The notes under the pieces were generated by a model. It had not been told where the DNA came from. It did not search any database and worked only from the letters and a program-made list of their open reading frames with translations. A stretch of 64,000 nt of DNA from Salinactinospora qingdaonensis (GTDB lineage: Bacteria > Actinomycetota > Actinomycetes > Streptosporangiales > Streptosporangiaceae): the NCBI RefSeq assembly GCF_039539445.1, contig NZ_BAABDD010000001.1, positions 124,001 to 188,000 on the forward strand. The letters are read 5' to 3'. The position numbers and the translations under genes are program-made. Below, piece by piece: positions 47,301-57,298 of this stretch (its first letter is position 1; every line of letters begins with the position of its first letter).

Positions 47301-48637
47301 TCCCCCTTGAGCAGGTAACTGGCGTCCCCGGCCGTAATGACCGAACCGGTGATCAGCACACCGGAACCGCCGAACTCACCGGTGTCCTCAGCCAGCGTGA
47401 CCGCCTGGTCGATGGCGTCATCCATACGGGGGGCCAGGTGGACCCGCTCGGCACCGAACATGCCCTCGGCGGCCTCGTACATCCCGTCGGCGTCGAGGCT
47501 GCGGGTGGAGGAGTTGCGGGTCACCACGACCTCGCTGAGCAGCGGTTCGAGCTGTTCGAGCATGCCGTGAACGTCCTTGTCGGCGAGCATGGCCACGACC
47601 CCCACCAGCCGGGTGAACGTGAACGCCTCACGCACGGTCTCAACCGTGACCTGCATGGCCGTGGGATTGTGCGCGGCGTCGACGATGACCGTGGGGCTGC
47701 GGCGCACCACCTCCATGCGCCCCGGAGAGGTGGCGTTGGCCAGGCCGCCGCGCACCAACTCGGGGTCGAGTTGCTCGTCGCCTTCGACGGGGGATGCGAA
47801 CGCCTCGGTGGCAGCGACCGCGACCGCGGCGTTGCCCGCCTGGTGGGCCCCGAACAAGGGCAGGAAGATGCCTTCGTAGCCACCGCGCAGCCCCTTGAGC
47901 GCAAGCTGCTGCCCCCCGACCGCGATATCGCGGTGGGCGACACCGAACTCCAGCCCCTCGCGGGCCACGCGCGCCCCCACTTCGGCGGCCCGGCGCAGCA
48001 GCACCTCAGCGGCAGCGACCCGCTGCTGGGCGATCACGGCCACAGAGCCCGGCTTGATGATGCCGGCCTTCTCCTCAGCGACGCCTTCGACGTTGGGCGG
48101 AAGGTAGCGGGTGTGGTCGATGGAGATGGGGGTGACGACGGCCACATCGGCGTCCGCGACGTTCGTGGCGTCCCAGAACCCCCCCATGCCGACCTCGATC
48201 ACCGCCACGTCGACGGGGGCGTCGGCGAAGGCCGCATAAGCCATAGCCGTCATCACCTCGAAGAACGACAGTGGCTCGTCCCCGGCTTGGGAGTCGACCA
48301 TCTCAAGATAGGGGGCGATGTCGGCGTAGGTCTCGGCGAAGGCACGCTCGGAGATGGGCTCCCCGTCGATGACGATGCGCTCGCGCATGGTGGTCAGGTG
48401 CGGGCTGGTGTAGCGGCCGACCCGCAGATGCCGCTCCCGCAGCAGACTGTCGATCATGCGCGCCGTTGAGGTCTTGCCGTTGGTGCCGGTGATGTGGACG
48501 ACGCGGAAATTACGCTGCGGCTCACCGAGCAGATCCATGAGCGCGCGGATGCGCTCCAGCGTGGGGTCGATGGAGGATTCGCCGAGGCGGCCGAGGATGG
48601 CGGCTTCAGCGTCACGGTAGGTGAAGTTTGAGGTCAC
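47297..48637 (-). CDS. folC: Folylpolyglutamate / dihydrofolate synthase
   Basis: The 446-aa Mur-ligase-fold enzyme has VHITGTNGKTSTARM (ATP loop, residues ~46-60), VEVGMGGFWDATNV, HTRYLPPNVEGVAEEKAGIIK and DAAHNPTAM. It adds glutamate to dihydropteroate and folates. It uses the PABA-derived pteroate made elsewhere, a metabolic tie to the PABA supply cluster though not a genetic one. Confidence 0.95.
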   Translation of the reverse strand: MTSNFTYRDAEAAILGRLGESSIDPTLERIRALMDLLGEPQRNFRVVHITGTNGKTSTARMIDSLLRERHLRVGRYTSPHLTTMRERIVIDGEPISERAFAETYADIAPYLEMVDSQAGDEPLSFFEVMTAMAYAAFADAPVDVAVIEVGMGGFWDATNVADADVAVVTPISIDHTRYLPPNVEGVAEEKAGIIKPGSVAVIAQQRVAAAEVLLRRAAEVGARVAREGLEFGVAHRDIAVGGQQLALKGLRGGYEGIFLPLFGAHQAGNAAVAVAATEAFASPVEGDEQLDPELVRGGLANATSPGRMEVVRRSPTVIVDAAHNPTAMQVTVETVREAFTFTRLVGVVAMLADKDVHGMLEQLEPLLSEVVVTRNSSTRSLDADGMYEAAEGMFGAERVHLAPRMDDAIDQAVTLAEDTGEFGGSGVLITGSVITAGDASYLLKGE

Positions 48638-48731
48638 GGTCTCTTCACGAGGTCAGAGTTGGCTGCGGGTGCGTTTCCGAGTCTAGACGCACCGTCACAC
48701 GCGCCCCTGGCTACCCATGGCTGTCCAATGG

Positions 48732-48758
48732 TGGGCCCACTGGCTTCTCGTGGGCCCA
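48732..48758. terminator. Hairpin between clpX and folC
   Basis: TGGGCCCAC (48732-48740) pairs with 48750-48758. An A-run follows on the plus side and no T-run on the minus side, so it may be a stem-only terminator for clpX. Confidence 0.45.
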
Positions 48759-48779
48759 AAAACTCCCTGCCGGTCTAGG

Positions 48780-50054
48780 TCAGGCGCTCTTCTCCTGGCG
48801 CTCGGTAGCGATCTTGGCTCGGGGCACGATCGTAGGGTTGACGTGTTCCAGGACCGCTTCCCGCGTGATGATCACCTGCCCGACATCCTCACGGCTGGGG
48901 ACCTCATACATCACCGACAGCAGCACCTCTTCGATGATGGCGCGCAGTCCCCGAGCTCCAGTGCCGCGGATGATGGCCTGTTCCGCTATGGCATCCAGGG
49001 CGTCGTCGCTAAACTCCAACTCGACGTTGTCGAGCTCGAACAGCCGCTGGTACTGCTTGACCAACGCGTTGCGCGGCTCGGTGAGGATGCGGATGAGAGC
49101 GGCACGGTTGAGGTTGTGGACACTGGTCATGACCGGCAACCGCCCCACGAACTCCGGGATCATCCCGAATTTGAGCATGTCCTCAGGCATAACGTCGGCG
49201 AACTGGTCGGTGGCGTCGATACCGTCGTTAGTGCGCAGCACGGCGTTGAATCCCATGCCCTGCTTGCCCACGCGCGCCTCGATGATCTTGTCCAGCCCGG
49301 CGAACGCGCCGCCGCAGATGAACAGCACGTTGGTGGTGTCGATCTGGATGAACTCCTGATGCGGGTGCTTACGCCCCCCCTGAGGTGGCACGCTGGCCGT
49401 GGTGCCCTCCAGTATCTTCAGCAGGGCCTGCTGCACCCCTTCGCCGGAGACGTCCCGCGTGATGGAGGGGTTCTCGCTCTTGCGAGCGACCTTGTCGACC
49501 TCGTCGATGTAGATGATGCCCGTCTCGGCCTTCTTGACGTCGTAGTCGGCGGCCTGGATGAGCTTCAACAGGATGTTCTCGACATCCTCCCCCACATAGC
49601 CGGCTTCCGTGAGCGCTGTGGCGTCGGCGATGGCGAACGGCACGTTAAGGATCTTCGCCAACGTCTGGGCCAGCAGCGTCTTTCCCGAACCGGTGGGGCC
49701 GAGCAGCAAGATGTTGGACTTGGCGATCTCGACGTCCTCGTCGCGCGGGCGGTCGCCTTCGGACTGGACGCGCTTGTAATGGTTGTAGACCGCGACTGAC
49801 AGCGCCTTCTTGGCCTGTTCCTGACCGATGACATAAGAGTCAAGGAACTCGTAGATCTCACGCGGCTTGGGGAGACTGTCCCATTTCAGCTCAGTGGAGT
49901 CGGCGAGCTCTTCCTCTATGATCTCGTTACACAGGTCGATGCACTCGTCGCAGATGTACACGCCGGGGCCCGCAATGAGCTTCTTCACCTGCTTTTGGCT
50001 CTTGCCGCAAAACGAGCACTTCAGCAGGTCTCCGCCGTCGCCGATGCGTGCCAC
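48780..50054 (-). CDS. clpX: ClpX ATPase subunit of ClpXP
   Basis: The 424-aa protein has an N-terminal C4 zinc domain ([13 protein letters not shown] ... CDECIDLC), Walker A GPTGSGKT near residue 122, Walker [10 protein letters not shown], the pore loop GYVGEDV and sensor GTGARGLR. It unfolds and feeds substrates to ClpP. GTG 50054 with AAGGAG upstream gives the usual 424 residues; the open frame to 50180 is longer only by chance. Confidence 0.97.
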   Translation of the reverse strand: MARIGDGGDLLKCSFCGKSQKQVKKLIAGPGVYICDECIDLCNEIIEEELADSTELKWDSLPKPREIYEFLDSYVIGQEQAKKALSVAVYNHYKRVQSEGDRPRDEDVEIAKSNILLLGPTGSGKTLLAQTLAKILNVPFAIADATALTEAGYVGEDVENILLKLIQAADYDVKKAETGIIYIDEVDKVARKSENPSITRDVSGEGVQQALLKILEGTTASVPPQGGRKHPHQEFIQIDTTNVLFICGGAFAGLDKIIEARVGKQGMGFNAVLRTNDGIDATDQFADVMPEDMLKFGMIPEFVGRLPVMTSVHNLNRAALIRILTEPRNALVKQYQRLFELDNVELEFSDDALDAIAEQAIIRGTGARGLRAIIEEVLLSVMYEVPSREDVGQVIITREAVLEHVNPTIVPRAKIATERQEKSA

Positions 50055-50345
50055 CCAGCTACTCCTTAGAACGTAGGCCACCCGCCAGCGGGCCACCAAG
50101 TGCGGCCGGGGACAGCCACGGCCACCCATGGCCAAAGCCCCCGATTCGGAGCCGGCGCGCGGCCAGTACAGCCCCGTCACCGATTCTCAGAATATGCGCT
50201 CTCCGCGTGGCGGCTAACAGGATGAACTGTGCGTCGTTGCCACGAGACTACGGGAAGAGAAGGACCGGCTTCAGCACACGCGCCCGAGCCTGTGCGGGAA
50301 TGACCGGCCCACCTCCATATCCGTGGTCCCGTGCCCAAAAAGACC

Positions 50346-51023
50346 CTACTTGACAGATCCCTTGCGGTAGGGGAGGACGTCGTCGACCATCCCGTACTCC
50401 TTGGCTTCCTCAGCGGTGAGGATCTTGTCACGTTCGATGTCTTGCGAGATCTCTTCGGCGGTCTTATCGGTGTGGCGCGCCAGCGTCTCCTCCAGTTGCC
50501 TGCGGATTCGCGTGATCTCGTTGGCCTGGATTTCGATGTCGCTGGCCTGACCATAGCTGCCCTCGGTGGCCGGCTGGTGGATCAGCACTCGCGCGTTGGG
50601 CAGGCAGGCGCGCTTGCCCGGTGCCCCGCCGGCGAGCAGCACAGCGGCGGCTGAGGCGGCCTGACCGATGCACACCGTCGAAATGTCAGGGCGGACGAAC
50701 TGCATGGTGTCGTAGATCGCCATCAGCGCTGTGAACGATCCGCCAGGGGAGTTGATGTACATCGTGATATCGCGGTCGCCGTCAAGGTGCTCCAGCGTGA
50801 TGAGCTGGGCCATGATGTCGTTGGCGGAGACGTCGTCGATCTGCACCCCGACAAAGACAATGCGCTCTTCAAAGAGCTTGTTGTAGGGGTTCATCTCCTT
50901 AACGCCGTATGTGGTGCGCTCGACGTAGGAGGGCAGGATGTAGCGGCTCTGCGGAGTCGACGGTGCCATTCCGCCACCGTACGGGCTGAGGGCGATCGGG
51001 CTGTTGGGGTTGTACTCGGTCAT
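50346..51023 (-). CDS. clpP2: ATP-dependent Clp protease proteolytic subunit (ClpP2-type)
   Basis: The ~225-aa protein contains [32 protein letters not shown], the nucleophile Ser in [16 protein letters not shown], and the catalytic His in RVLIHQP. It is the second of two adjacent paralogues and directly precedes clpX, as in mycobacteria and streptomycetes, where the two form a mixed tetradecamer. ATG 51023 (GGAAGG upstream) is chosen. Confidence 0.95.
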   Translation of the reverse strand: MTEYNPNSPIALSPYGGGMAPSTPQSRYILPSYVERTTYGVKEMNPYNKLFEERIVFVGVQIDDVSANDIMAQLITLEHLDGDRDITMYINSPGGSFTALMAIYDTMQFVRPDISTVCIGQAASAAAVLLAGGAPGKRACLPNARVLIHQPATEGSYGQASDIEIQANEITRIRRQLEETLARHTDKTAEEISQDIERDKILTAEEAKEYGMVDDVLPYRKGSVK

Positions 51024-51078
51024 GTTCTGGCCTTCCACACTGCGGCTGTCCACGCTGGCTCGTTGCTGGCCAGCCGGG

Positions 51079-51678
51079 TCAAGCGGTGGTCGTCACGTCG
51101 AGGGTGTCGGACAGCACCTCGTCGATGAAGCCGTAGTCCTTGGCCTCCTGGGCTGTAAACCAGCGGTCCCGGTCGGCGTCGCGCTCAAGCTGGTCGGTGT
51201 CCTGGCCTGTGTGGATCGACACGCGGTCGAAGAACATCCGCTTCACGTACATGAGCTGGTCGGCCAGGATGCGGATGTCGGAGGCGGTGCCCCCGATGCC
51301 ACCGGAGGGCTGGTGCATCATGATGCGGGTGTGGGGCAGGGCGTAGCGCTTACCGGCCGCCCCTGCGCACAGTAGGAGCTGGCCCATCGAGGCGGCGAGG
51401 CCGATGCCCACCGTACGAACGTCGTTGGGGATGTACTGCATGACGTCGTAGATGGCCATACCCGCCGTGACCGAACCCCCCGGCGAGTTGATGTAAAGCG
51501 TGATGTCACGGCTCCTGTCCTCAGCGGACAGCAGCAACAGCTCACCGACGATGCGGTTAGCGATATCGTCATCGACCTGCTGGCCGAGGAAAACGATGCG
51601 TTCGCGCAGCAGGCGGTGGGACGTCTGCTCGTAAAACGAGGGCATCTGTGGCTCACTCGTACGGGCGTCGGTTCGCAT
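51079..51678 (-). CDS. clpP1: ATP-dependent Clp protease proteolytic subunit (ClpP1-type)
   Basis: The protein (199 aa from ATG 51678; the open frame continues to 51822) has [33 protein letters not shown], the active Ser in [12 protein letters not shown] and His in [10 protein letters not shown]. It pairs with the clpP gene 55 nt downstream. The start is uncertain because no good ribosome-binding site is visible before 51678. Confidence 0.94.
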   Translation of the reverse strand: MRTDARTSEPQMPSFYEQTSHRLLRERIVFLGQQVDDDIANRIVGELLLLSAEDRSRDITLYINSPGGSVTAGMAIYDVMQYIPNDVRTVGIGLAASMGQLLLCAGAAGKRYALPHTRIMMHQPSGGIGGTASDIRILADQLMYVKRMFFDRVSIHTGQDTDQLERDADRDRWFTAQEAKDYGFIDEVLSDTLDVTTTA

Positions 51679-51849
51679 GGACTCATCAAAGGTCGGCGGC
51701 ACTCTCGTCACCTGCTCCGGAATCGAAACGGTTGCGACGCTTGCGACACTAACGCCCTCAGGAGCCCTGCTCGCACCGATGACGCCGCTGTTCGCTTTGA
51801 GCGCAGGTCTAGAGCGACGCATCCCGGCGTTCAGCGACAGGCGAACGCG

Positions 51850-51891
51850 TAGGCCCCGCTCCCGGCCGGTTCGGGCCGGGCACGGGGCCTA
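51850..51891 (-). terminator. Terminator hairpin after tig
   Basis: TAGGCCCCG at 51850 pairs with CGGGGCCTA ending at 51891, with the inner stem CCCGGCC/GGGCCGGG. It lies 33 nt after the trigger-factor stop, and separates tig from clpP1. Confidence 0.7.
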
Positions 51892-51924
51892 TCAGCGATC
51901 CTGGGGCGCGCCGTGCGAGGCGCG

Positions 51925-53334
51925 CTACTTGGTTTCGGCGTCCGAGCCGCTTTCGGTCTCGGCTGTGTCCTCTGCCGCGTCCTCGGCCGTCTCTTCGGCG
52001 GCCTCGACGGTCCCAGTGGTGTCCTCAGCCCGGTCTTGCTCGATGACGTTGCCTGACTCGTCGGTGATGTGGGCCTTCTCCATGACGAGGTCCATCGCCT
52101 TGGAGCGGACCACCTCGGTGTAGGCCACCTGGATCTGGTTGGACTCGACGAGGTGGTTAGCGAGCTGGTCGGGCGAGACCCCCATGCGCTGGGCCTGCTC
52201 CACGACGTACTGGGTCAGCTCCTCGTTGCCCGCCGAGACCTCCTCCTGGATGGCGAGCTGGTCGAGGATGAAGCCGGCCTTGACTGCGGAGCGGGCGCCC
52301 GAGGACAGCTCGGCCTCGAACTCCTCCTCGCTTTGGCCCTGGGACTCCAGGTAGGACTCCTTGGTCAGGCCACTCTGGGAAAGCTGCTGTTCCAGGCTTT
52401 GCCGGCGACGGTTGATCTCCTCGTCGACGACGCTGTCGGGCAGCGGAATGTCGTAGGAGTCGACCAGCTTCTCCATCGCGCGGTCACGGGCCTGGGAAAG
52501 CTGCTGGTAGCGGCGCGACTGCTCCATGCGCGAAGCGATGTCGGAGCGCAGCTCCTCGATGGTGTCGAACTCGCTGGCGAGCTGGGCGAACTCGTCGTCA
52601 AGCTCGGGCAGCTCCTTGACCTTGACGCTGTGCAGCGTGACGGTGACGTCGGCGTCTTGACCTTCGTGCTCGCCACCGACGAGCTTGGTGGCAAAGGTCG
52701 CCGACTCTCCGGCCGACATGCCTTCGAGGGTGTCGTCGAGCCCCTCAAGCATGGTGTTGGTGCCGATCTCGTAGGAGACGCCGCTGGCCTGGACGTCGTC
52801 GAGCTTCTCGCCGTCGACAGCGGCAGAGAGGTCGATGGAGACGTGGTCACCACTGGTCGCCGGACGGTCGACACCCGTGAGAGCGGAGAAGCGCTCGCGC
52901 AGGTTGTTCAACTGGTCGGTGACCTGCTCGTCGGTGACCTCGACGTCGTCGACCGTGACCTCGATGCCCTCGTAGTCGGTCACCTCGAACTTGGGACGGA
53001 CGTCGACCTCTGCGGTGAACGCGAGCTCTTCACCGTCTTCGAGCTTGGTGATCTCGACGTCGGGCTGGCCGAGAGCGAGCACATCCTGCTGCTGGACTGC
53101 CTCGTTGTAGAGCTCGGGAACCGCGTGGTTCACGGCTTCGGAGATGACCGCGCCACGGCCCACATAGCGATCGATCAGCTTAGCCGGCGCCTTACCCGGG
53201 CGGAAGCCCTTGATGCGGACCTGCTTAGCAAGCGACTTGTAGGTCACGTCGAAGGCGTGATCGAGTTCCTGGAAGGGAACCTCGACGGTCAGCTTCACCC
53301 GGGTCGGGCTGAGCTCCTCGACATCGGTCTTCAC
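51925..53334 (-). CDS. tig: Trigger factor chaperone
   Basis: The 469-aa protein has the ribosome-binding domain (VEVPFQELDHAFD, IKGFRPGKAPAKLID around residue 44), an FKBP-type PPIase domain (residues ~160-240) and a helical C-terminal domain with an acidic tail (ESGSDAETK). It binds nascent chains at the exit tunnel. ATG 53334 is the start. The order tig-clpP1-clpP2-clpX is conserved. Confidence 0.96.
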   Translation of the reverse strand: MKTDVEELSPTRVKLTVEVPFQELDHAFDVTYKSLAKQVRIKGFRPGKAPAKLIDRYVGRGAVISEAVNHAVPELYNEAVQQQDVLALGQPDVEITKLEDGEELAFTAEVDVRPKFEVTDYEGIEVTVDDVEVTDEQVTDQLNNLRERFSALTGVDRPATSGDHVSIDLSAAVDGEKLDDVQASGVSYEIGTNTMLEGLDDTLEGMSAGESATFATKLVGGEHEGQDADVTVTLHSVKVKELPELDDEFAQLASEFDTIEELRSDIASRMEQSRRYQQLSQARDRAMEKLVDSYDIPLPDSVVDEEINRRRQSLEQQLSQSGLTKESYLESQGQSEEEFEAELSSGARSAVKAGFILDQLAIQEEVSAGNEELTQYVVEQAQRMGVSPDQLANHLVESNQIQVAYTEVVRSKAMDLVMEKAHITDESGNVIEQDRAEDTTGTVEAAEETAEDAAEDTAETESGSDAETK

Positions 53335-53487
53335 GGGGCGGTACTCCTAGGATCTCCGGCTTTTTCCGGCGCAACCCGGCACAGGGAACACGAACGCGAC
53401 ACTGGACGACGACCAGCGGCGCGCCGACTGTGGGGCGTCATGGGAGATATGGGCATCTCCGGCGTGACTGACGGATTCTTGCTTTGG

Positions 53488-53740
53488 CTTCCTCCCCATG
53501 GCTGGAGCCAAGGGGATTCTAACCAGCGAAATCGCTGATTATCCGGTACTACCTCGCGGGTTCCCGGTGGTTCCTGCTTCACAGACCGCCCAACGGCGAG
53601 GTCTCCACAGGCTGGCACCACATGCCCTGCGGCGCTGAGGACACACAAATGAAGACAACCTCACGGCTACTCTACCGGGTCTACGGCGGATCGCACGCGC
53701 GTTCTAGTCGGGAGCGGCTAATCCACGACCGAAGCCGGGG
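53488..53740 (-). mobile_element. Orphan IS200/IS605-type end (omega-RNA-like), copy 2
   Basis: It is homologous to 29114-29395 in the same orientation, with shared blocks at both ends and in the middle (CCGCCCAACGGCGAGGTCTC type). On the minus strand it ends with a short Ala-Gly-Cys-type stem, then CATGGGGAGGAAGCCAA. It has no transposase or tnpB. It sits between the tig start and tRNA-Pro. Confidence 0.6.
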
Positions 53741-53842
53741 CTTTGCACCGCCAGAGAACCGATCGCACCACGTCCAGGACAAGCGGGCTTAGGCCCGTGG
53801 CCGCTGCCCATACCGAGCGGCTACGGCCGACGAGCCGTTGCG

Positions 53843-53917
53843 TCGGGGAGGCGGGATTCGAACCCGCGGCCTCATGCTCCCAAAGCATGCGCGCTAACCA
53901 AGCTGCGCTACTCCCCG
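53843..53917 (-). tRNA. tRNA-Pro (anticodon TGG)
   Basis: The minus strand folds with acceptor CGGGGAG/CTCCCCG, anticodon stem CATGC/GCATG around TTTGGGA, T-arm GGTTCGAATCC and discriminator A. It is divergent from tRNA-Gly. Confidence 0.93.
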
Positions 53918-54030
53918 TTCAGATGACGACGGTCGCACATCAAATATGTACAGACCAACGCTGTGGAGACTGTAGTCTGGTCTCCGTCGGCGCCACGAGT
54001 CTAGAGGAAACTCTGGTCTTCTGGAGCCAC

Positions 54031-54101
54031 GCGGGCGTAGTTCAATGGTAGAACCCCAGCCTTCCAAGCTGGTCGTGCGGGTTCGATTCCCGTCGCCCGC
54101 T
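54031..54101 (+). tRNA. tRNA-Gly (anticodon TCC), AICE integration target
   Basis: The 71-nt cloverleaf has acceptor GCGGGCG/CGCCCGC, anticodon stem CCAGC/GCTGG with loop CTTCCAA, T-arm GGTTCGATTCC and discriminator T. Its 3' half from 54060 on is repeated exactly at 62892-62935, so the element restores the gene on integration. Confidence 0.95.
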
Positions 54102-54103
54102 CT
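54060..54103 (+). repeat. att site, integrase-proximal (44 bp)
   Basis: The core is identical to 62892-62935 and covers the anticodon-loop half through the 3' end of tRNA-Gly. The crossover is probably in the anticodon loop, as in other tRNA-targeting elements. Confidence 0.92.
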
Positions 54104-54191
54104 CACGAACGAGGCCCAGGCCATGGACAAAATCCAGGTGGCCCGGGCCTTGATCGTGGCATGGCGCGTGCCACACACGTGCCACAAGGAC

Positions 54192-55346
54192 TCAGTCGGC
54201 CGACTGTCCGTCTTTTTTCTCCGCCGTTGGCGCGCCGCCGAGCCCGGAGACCGACCCGAGCGACCGCCCCAGCGCGGCGGCGATGGCCCGATCCCGGTCG
54301 GGCGTGGCGTGCTGGTAGATCATCGCTGCCCGCGTGCTGGAGTGGCCCATGCGCGCCATCAGTTCCCGCAGACTCGCCCCCGTGGCAGCCGCCATCGTGT
54401 TGCCGGTATGGCGCAGGTCGTGCAGGTGCAACTCGGGCACCCCCGCCTTCTCGCGCGTACGCTTCCAGATGCGATGGAAGTTGCCCCGTCGCGGACGCCC
54501 GCCCTTTGGACCGATGAACACCCGGCCGTTCGGCCCGGCTTGGGCGTAGGTGTCCATGTGCCACCGCAGCCGGGGCACGATCTCAACGGGGAAGGCGACG
54601 AGCCGACGCCCCGCCCGCGACTTGGGGTCGTCCTCGCTCAGTCGGCCGTTGTCGAGCTGTCCCGTGGGACGGTGAACGCGCACCGTGCAGGCGTCGAGAT
54701 CGACATCACAGCGCCGCAGCCCCACCAGTTCACCCCACCGCAGCCCCGCGAAGGTGGCCAGCAACACCAGCGCCCGGTAGCGATCATGCATCAGCGTGAC
54801 CAGCTCGACGACCTTGGCGACCGAAACCACCTCGCGTTCGGGCGAGTCCTCCTTGCCCGCCCCCTCGATCTGGCACGGGTTCTCGCGAACGCGCTTCTCC
54901 CGCAGAGCCGTGTTCATGATGGCCCGCAGCAGCCGGTACGCCTTGGCCACCGTGACTGATCCCACGCCAGAGGTGAGCAGCGCCTTACGCCAGCGCCGAA
55001 CGTCGGCTTGAGTGATGTCCGCGAGCGCGTACTCGCCGAACGTCGGTGCCAGGTGCCGCCGGAGCAGCCCGAGGTACAGCTCTTCGGTTCGCGGCTTGAG
55101 CACCCGATCATCGATCCACTGCCGAGCGTAGTCGCTGAACAGGGCCTTGCCGGCGTCCGGGTCAAACCAGTCGCCTTGGGCGATCTCGGCTTCCTTGAGC
55201 GTCAGCCAGCGTTCAGCGGCTTTCTTGGTGTCGAAGGTGGTCGGCGCACCGCGCAGCCGCCCGTCCGGCCCCCGGTAGCGCGCTTGGAAGCGACCGGAGG
55301 CCAGTTGGCGGACGTTGCCGAAACTGCGGTTCTTCTTGCCCGGCAT
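54192..55346 (-). CDS. int: Tyrosine site-specific integrase of the AICE
   Basis: The 384-aa phage-type recombinase has an N-terminal AP2-like arm-binding part (RFQARYRGPDGR), a SAM-like core-binding domain, and a catalytic domain with Arg in AGLRWGELVGL, Lys in DDPKSRAGRR, HDLRHT (His and Arg), MGHSS and the nucleophile Tyr in MIYQHA. It inserts and, with Xis, excises the element at tRNA-Gly. Its start overlaps the xis stop by one base. Confidence 0.95.
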   Translation of the reverse strand: MPGKKNRSFGNVRQLASGRFQARYRGPDGRLRGAPTTFDTKKAAERWLTLKEAEIAQGDWFDPDAGKALFSDYARQWIDDRVLKPRTEELYLGLLRRHLAPTFGEYALADITQADVRRWRKALLTSGVGSVTVAKAYRLLRAIMNTALREKRVRENPCQIEGAGKEDSPEREVVSVAKVVELVTLMHDRYRALVLLATFAGLRWGELVGLRRCDVDLDACTVRVHRPTGQLDNGRLSEDDPKSRAGRRLVAFPVEIVPRLRWHMDTYAQAGPNGRVFIGPKGGRPRRGNFHRIWKRTREKAGVPELHLHDLRHTGNTMAAATGASLRELMARMGHSSTRAAMIYQHATPDRDRAIAAALGRSLGSVSGLGGAPTAEKKDGQSAD

Positions 55347-55570
55347 CAGGCGGCCCTCCTCATGCGCAGGGTGACCGGTTCGACCACGCCAGAGGCGATG
55401 AACTCATCCAGCGCGGTTTCGGGGATACGCACATGCCGCCCCAGCTTGACGAAGGTGATGCGCCGTTCCTCGATAAGCCGACGCGGATAGCGCACCGAGG
55501 TGTTGAGCCGGTCGGCCGCCTCATCGACGGTCAACAGCCGCCCCGAGGCCCGCCTACTCGTAGCCGCCAT
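55346..55570 (-). CDS. xis: Excisionase-like helix-turn-helix protein
   Basis: The 74-aa protein has a MerR/excisionase-type winged helix: LTVDEAADRLNTSVRYPRRLIEERRI and VRIPETALDEFI (residues ~13-40 and 47-58). It directs recombination toward excision. The rep stop (TAG) abuts its ATG and its own stop overlaps int, so rep-xis-int are co-translated. Confidence 0.87.
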   Translation of the reverse strand: MAATSRRASGRLLTVDEAADRLNTSVRYPRRLIEERRITFVKLGRHVRIPETALDEFIASGVVEPVTLRMRRAA

Positions 55571-57298
55571 CTATGCCGCCTTCCCGGTTGCCGAAAGTTC
55601 GCTCTCTCTGCTCTGTCGTGCCGCTTCCAGTTGGGCGCGCCGGTTGAGGGTGTCGCCCACGGCGCGTAAGAGCCGGTGTTCGCGCGGAGGGACGTCGGGA
55701 TCGGTGGGGCGGGCGAGTTCCCACACCTCGCGGTTGCCGGACAGGTGCAGCGGCACCCCAGCACCGCCCGAGGCCCCGGAGGACGCCGAGGACGGCCCCG
55801 AGGCCGAGTCCGAGTCGTCGGGTTCTTCGGTGGGGTTGACGCCGAGCTGTCGGAGGACCCAGGCCAGCCGGTCGGCCCGATGATCCGCGAGGGTCTTGTT
55901 GGACCATTTGCGCGAGACCAGCACCCGCCGCCCCGCATAGCCCAGGTGTTCGCGCTTGTGAGCCTTGGAGCGGCAGAACCCGGGGCGCATGCCGGCTTTG
56001 GCGTTGGCCGGCTGAATCCCGTAGCGCAGCCAGTTCGCACACGTGGGCGAGCAGGGTTCGAAGCGCAGCGCCTCAACCAACCGATCCACATGGCGTTCCT
56101 GTGCTTCGGTGTCGACGGTGTGGCAGTCGGCGACGTCTTTGGTGAGGTATTTGGCCAGGTAGCGCACACACCGGTCAGCATCCGGGGAACCGGCCACCAC
56201 GCCTTTAGCATCGACCTGGCGGCCCAAACGGCACACGTGCATCGGTTCGGCCTGCGGGTCGGCATCCAAGGCGTCCAGCGCCTCATCCCAGGTGGGCAGC
56301 ACCTCCCCCGTGACCGGGTCGACATAGTGCCCGGTGGCCTCATCGAAGAGGGGCAGATGATCCCCGCTGTAGATGACCTCATCAGCCTTGGGCCACCACA
56401 CCTGGTGATAGGTGGCCGCGGCGATCTGGCGCAGCTCGGCGCGGGGCAGGGTGCCGCGGATGGCCATGTGCAGATGCGGCGCCAGGCGTTTTTGGGGTTC
56501 GACGGTGGCGAAGTACTGCACATCGAAGCCGGCCACCCGCCGCAGGTTCTGCACGAACCGGTCGATGAGCTTGGAGAAGTGCAGCGCATCCCGGGCCGCA
56601 CGCCGATAGTCATAGGAGCCCGGATCGACCGGGGTGCCATCGGAGCGCACCCGCCCGTAGGAGTCACAGGTCAGCGTGACGAACAGCGAGGGCCGAAACG
56701 TCGCGCCCGAGGCGGGGTCTTCGAAGGTGCGCCCGAGGGTGCGCCGGTTCATCGGCCGCTTGGGCAACTCGGGGGCGTCCTGGCGCCGCCGGGTGGAGCG
56801 CACCCGCCGCGACCGCCCCGACGAACCCGCCGAGGAGGATGGGGTGAGTGAGCCCCGCAGCCCCGAGGCCGCGATCTGGCTGTCCAGCTCGGCGATGGCC
56901 CCGTCCAGCTCGGCCAGGTGGTCGGGATCGACCGCGCCGGAGGCCGCCAAGTGGTCGCGCTCAGCCGTCACACGTGCGCGTTGTTCGACCCAGGCCCGCT
57001 GATGCTCGCTGGGCTCATCCGGGGTAATGGTCGGTTCTTCGGTGAGGTGCCAGCCCTCTTCACACTGGCTGCGCCGGATCGAGCGCTTGCGCTTGGCACA
57101 GGCCGGACACCGCGATTCCAGCGTGGCCCCACAGGGCACGTCGACGATTTCCGAGGCGCCGGTGTCGAGGTTGGTGCGCCGCAGGCTCACCGGCCGGATA
57201 CAGACCCCCTTGTCGGCGGCGACCTGTTCGGCCACCTCGCGTGCCAACGGCTGGGCCATCCGCTCAACCCGCGTGGACTTGCCCGTCGGAGTCGGCAT
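55571..57298 (-). CDS. repSA: RepSA-type rolling-circle replication initiator
   Basis: The ~575-aa protein has a Cys motif (CPACAKRKRS), motif 1 FVTLTCDSYG near residue 210, the HUH-type motif 2 PHLHMAIRG near 280 and the catalytic-Tyr motif 3 region VRYLAKYLTKD near 390. It nicks the double-strand origin and starts rolling-circle replication of the excised element. ATG 57298 overlaps the tra stop (TGATG); GTG 57301 is an alternative. Confidence 0.9.
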   Translation of the reverse strand: MPTPTGKSTRVERMAQPLAREVAEQVAADKGVCIRPVSLRRTNLDTGASEIVDVPCGATLESRCPACAKRKRSIRRSQCEEGWHLTEEPTITPDEPSEHQRAWVEQRARVTAERDHLAASGAVDPDHLAELDGAIAELDSQIAASGLRGSLTPSSSAGSSGRSRRVRSTRRRQDAPELPKRPMNRRTLGRTFEDPASGATFRPSLFVTLTCDSYGRVRSDGTPVDPGSYDYRRAARDALHFSKLIDRFVQNLRRVAGFDVQYFATVEPQKRLAPHLHMAIRGTLPRAELRQIAAATYHQVWWPKADEVIYSGDHLPLFDEATGHYVDPVTGEVLPTWDEALDALDADPQAEPMHVCRLGRQVDAKGVVAGSPDADRCVRYLAKYLTKDVADCHTVDTEAQERHVDRLVEALRFEPCSPTCANWLRYGIQPANAKAGMRPGFCRSKAHKREHLGYAGRRVLVSRKWSNKTLADHRADRLAWVLRQLGVNPTEEPDDSDSASGPSSASSGASGGAGVPLHLSGNREVWELARPTDPDVPPREHRLLRAVGDTLNRRAQLEAARQSRESELSATGKAA

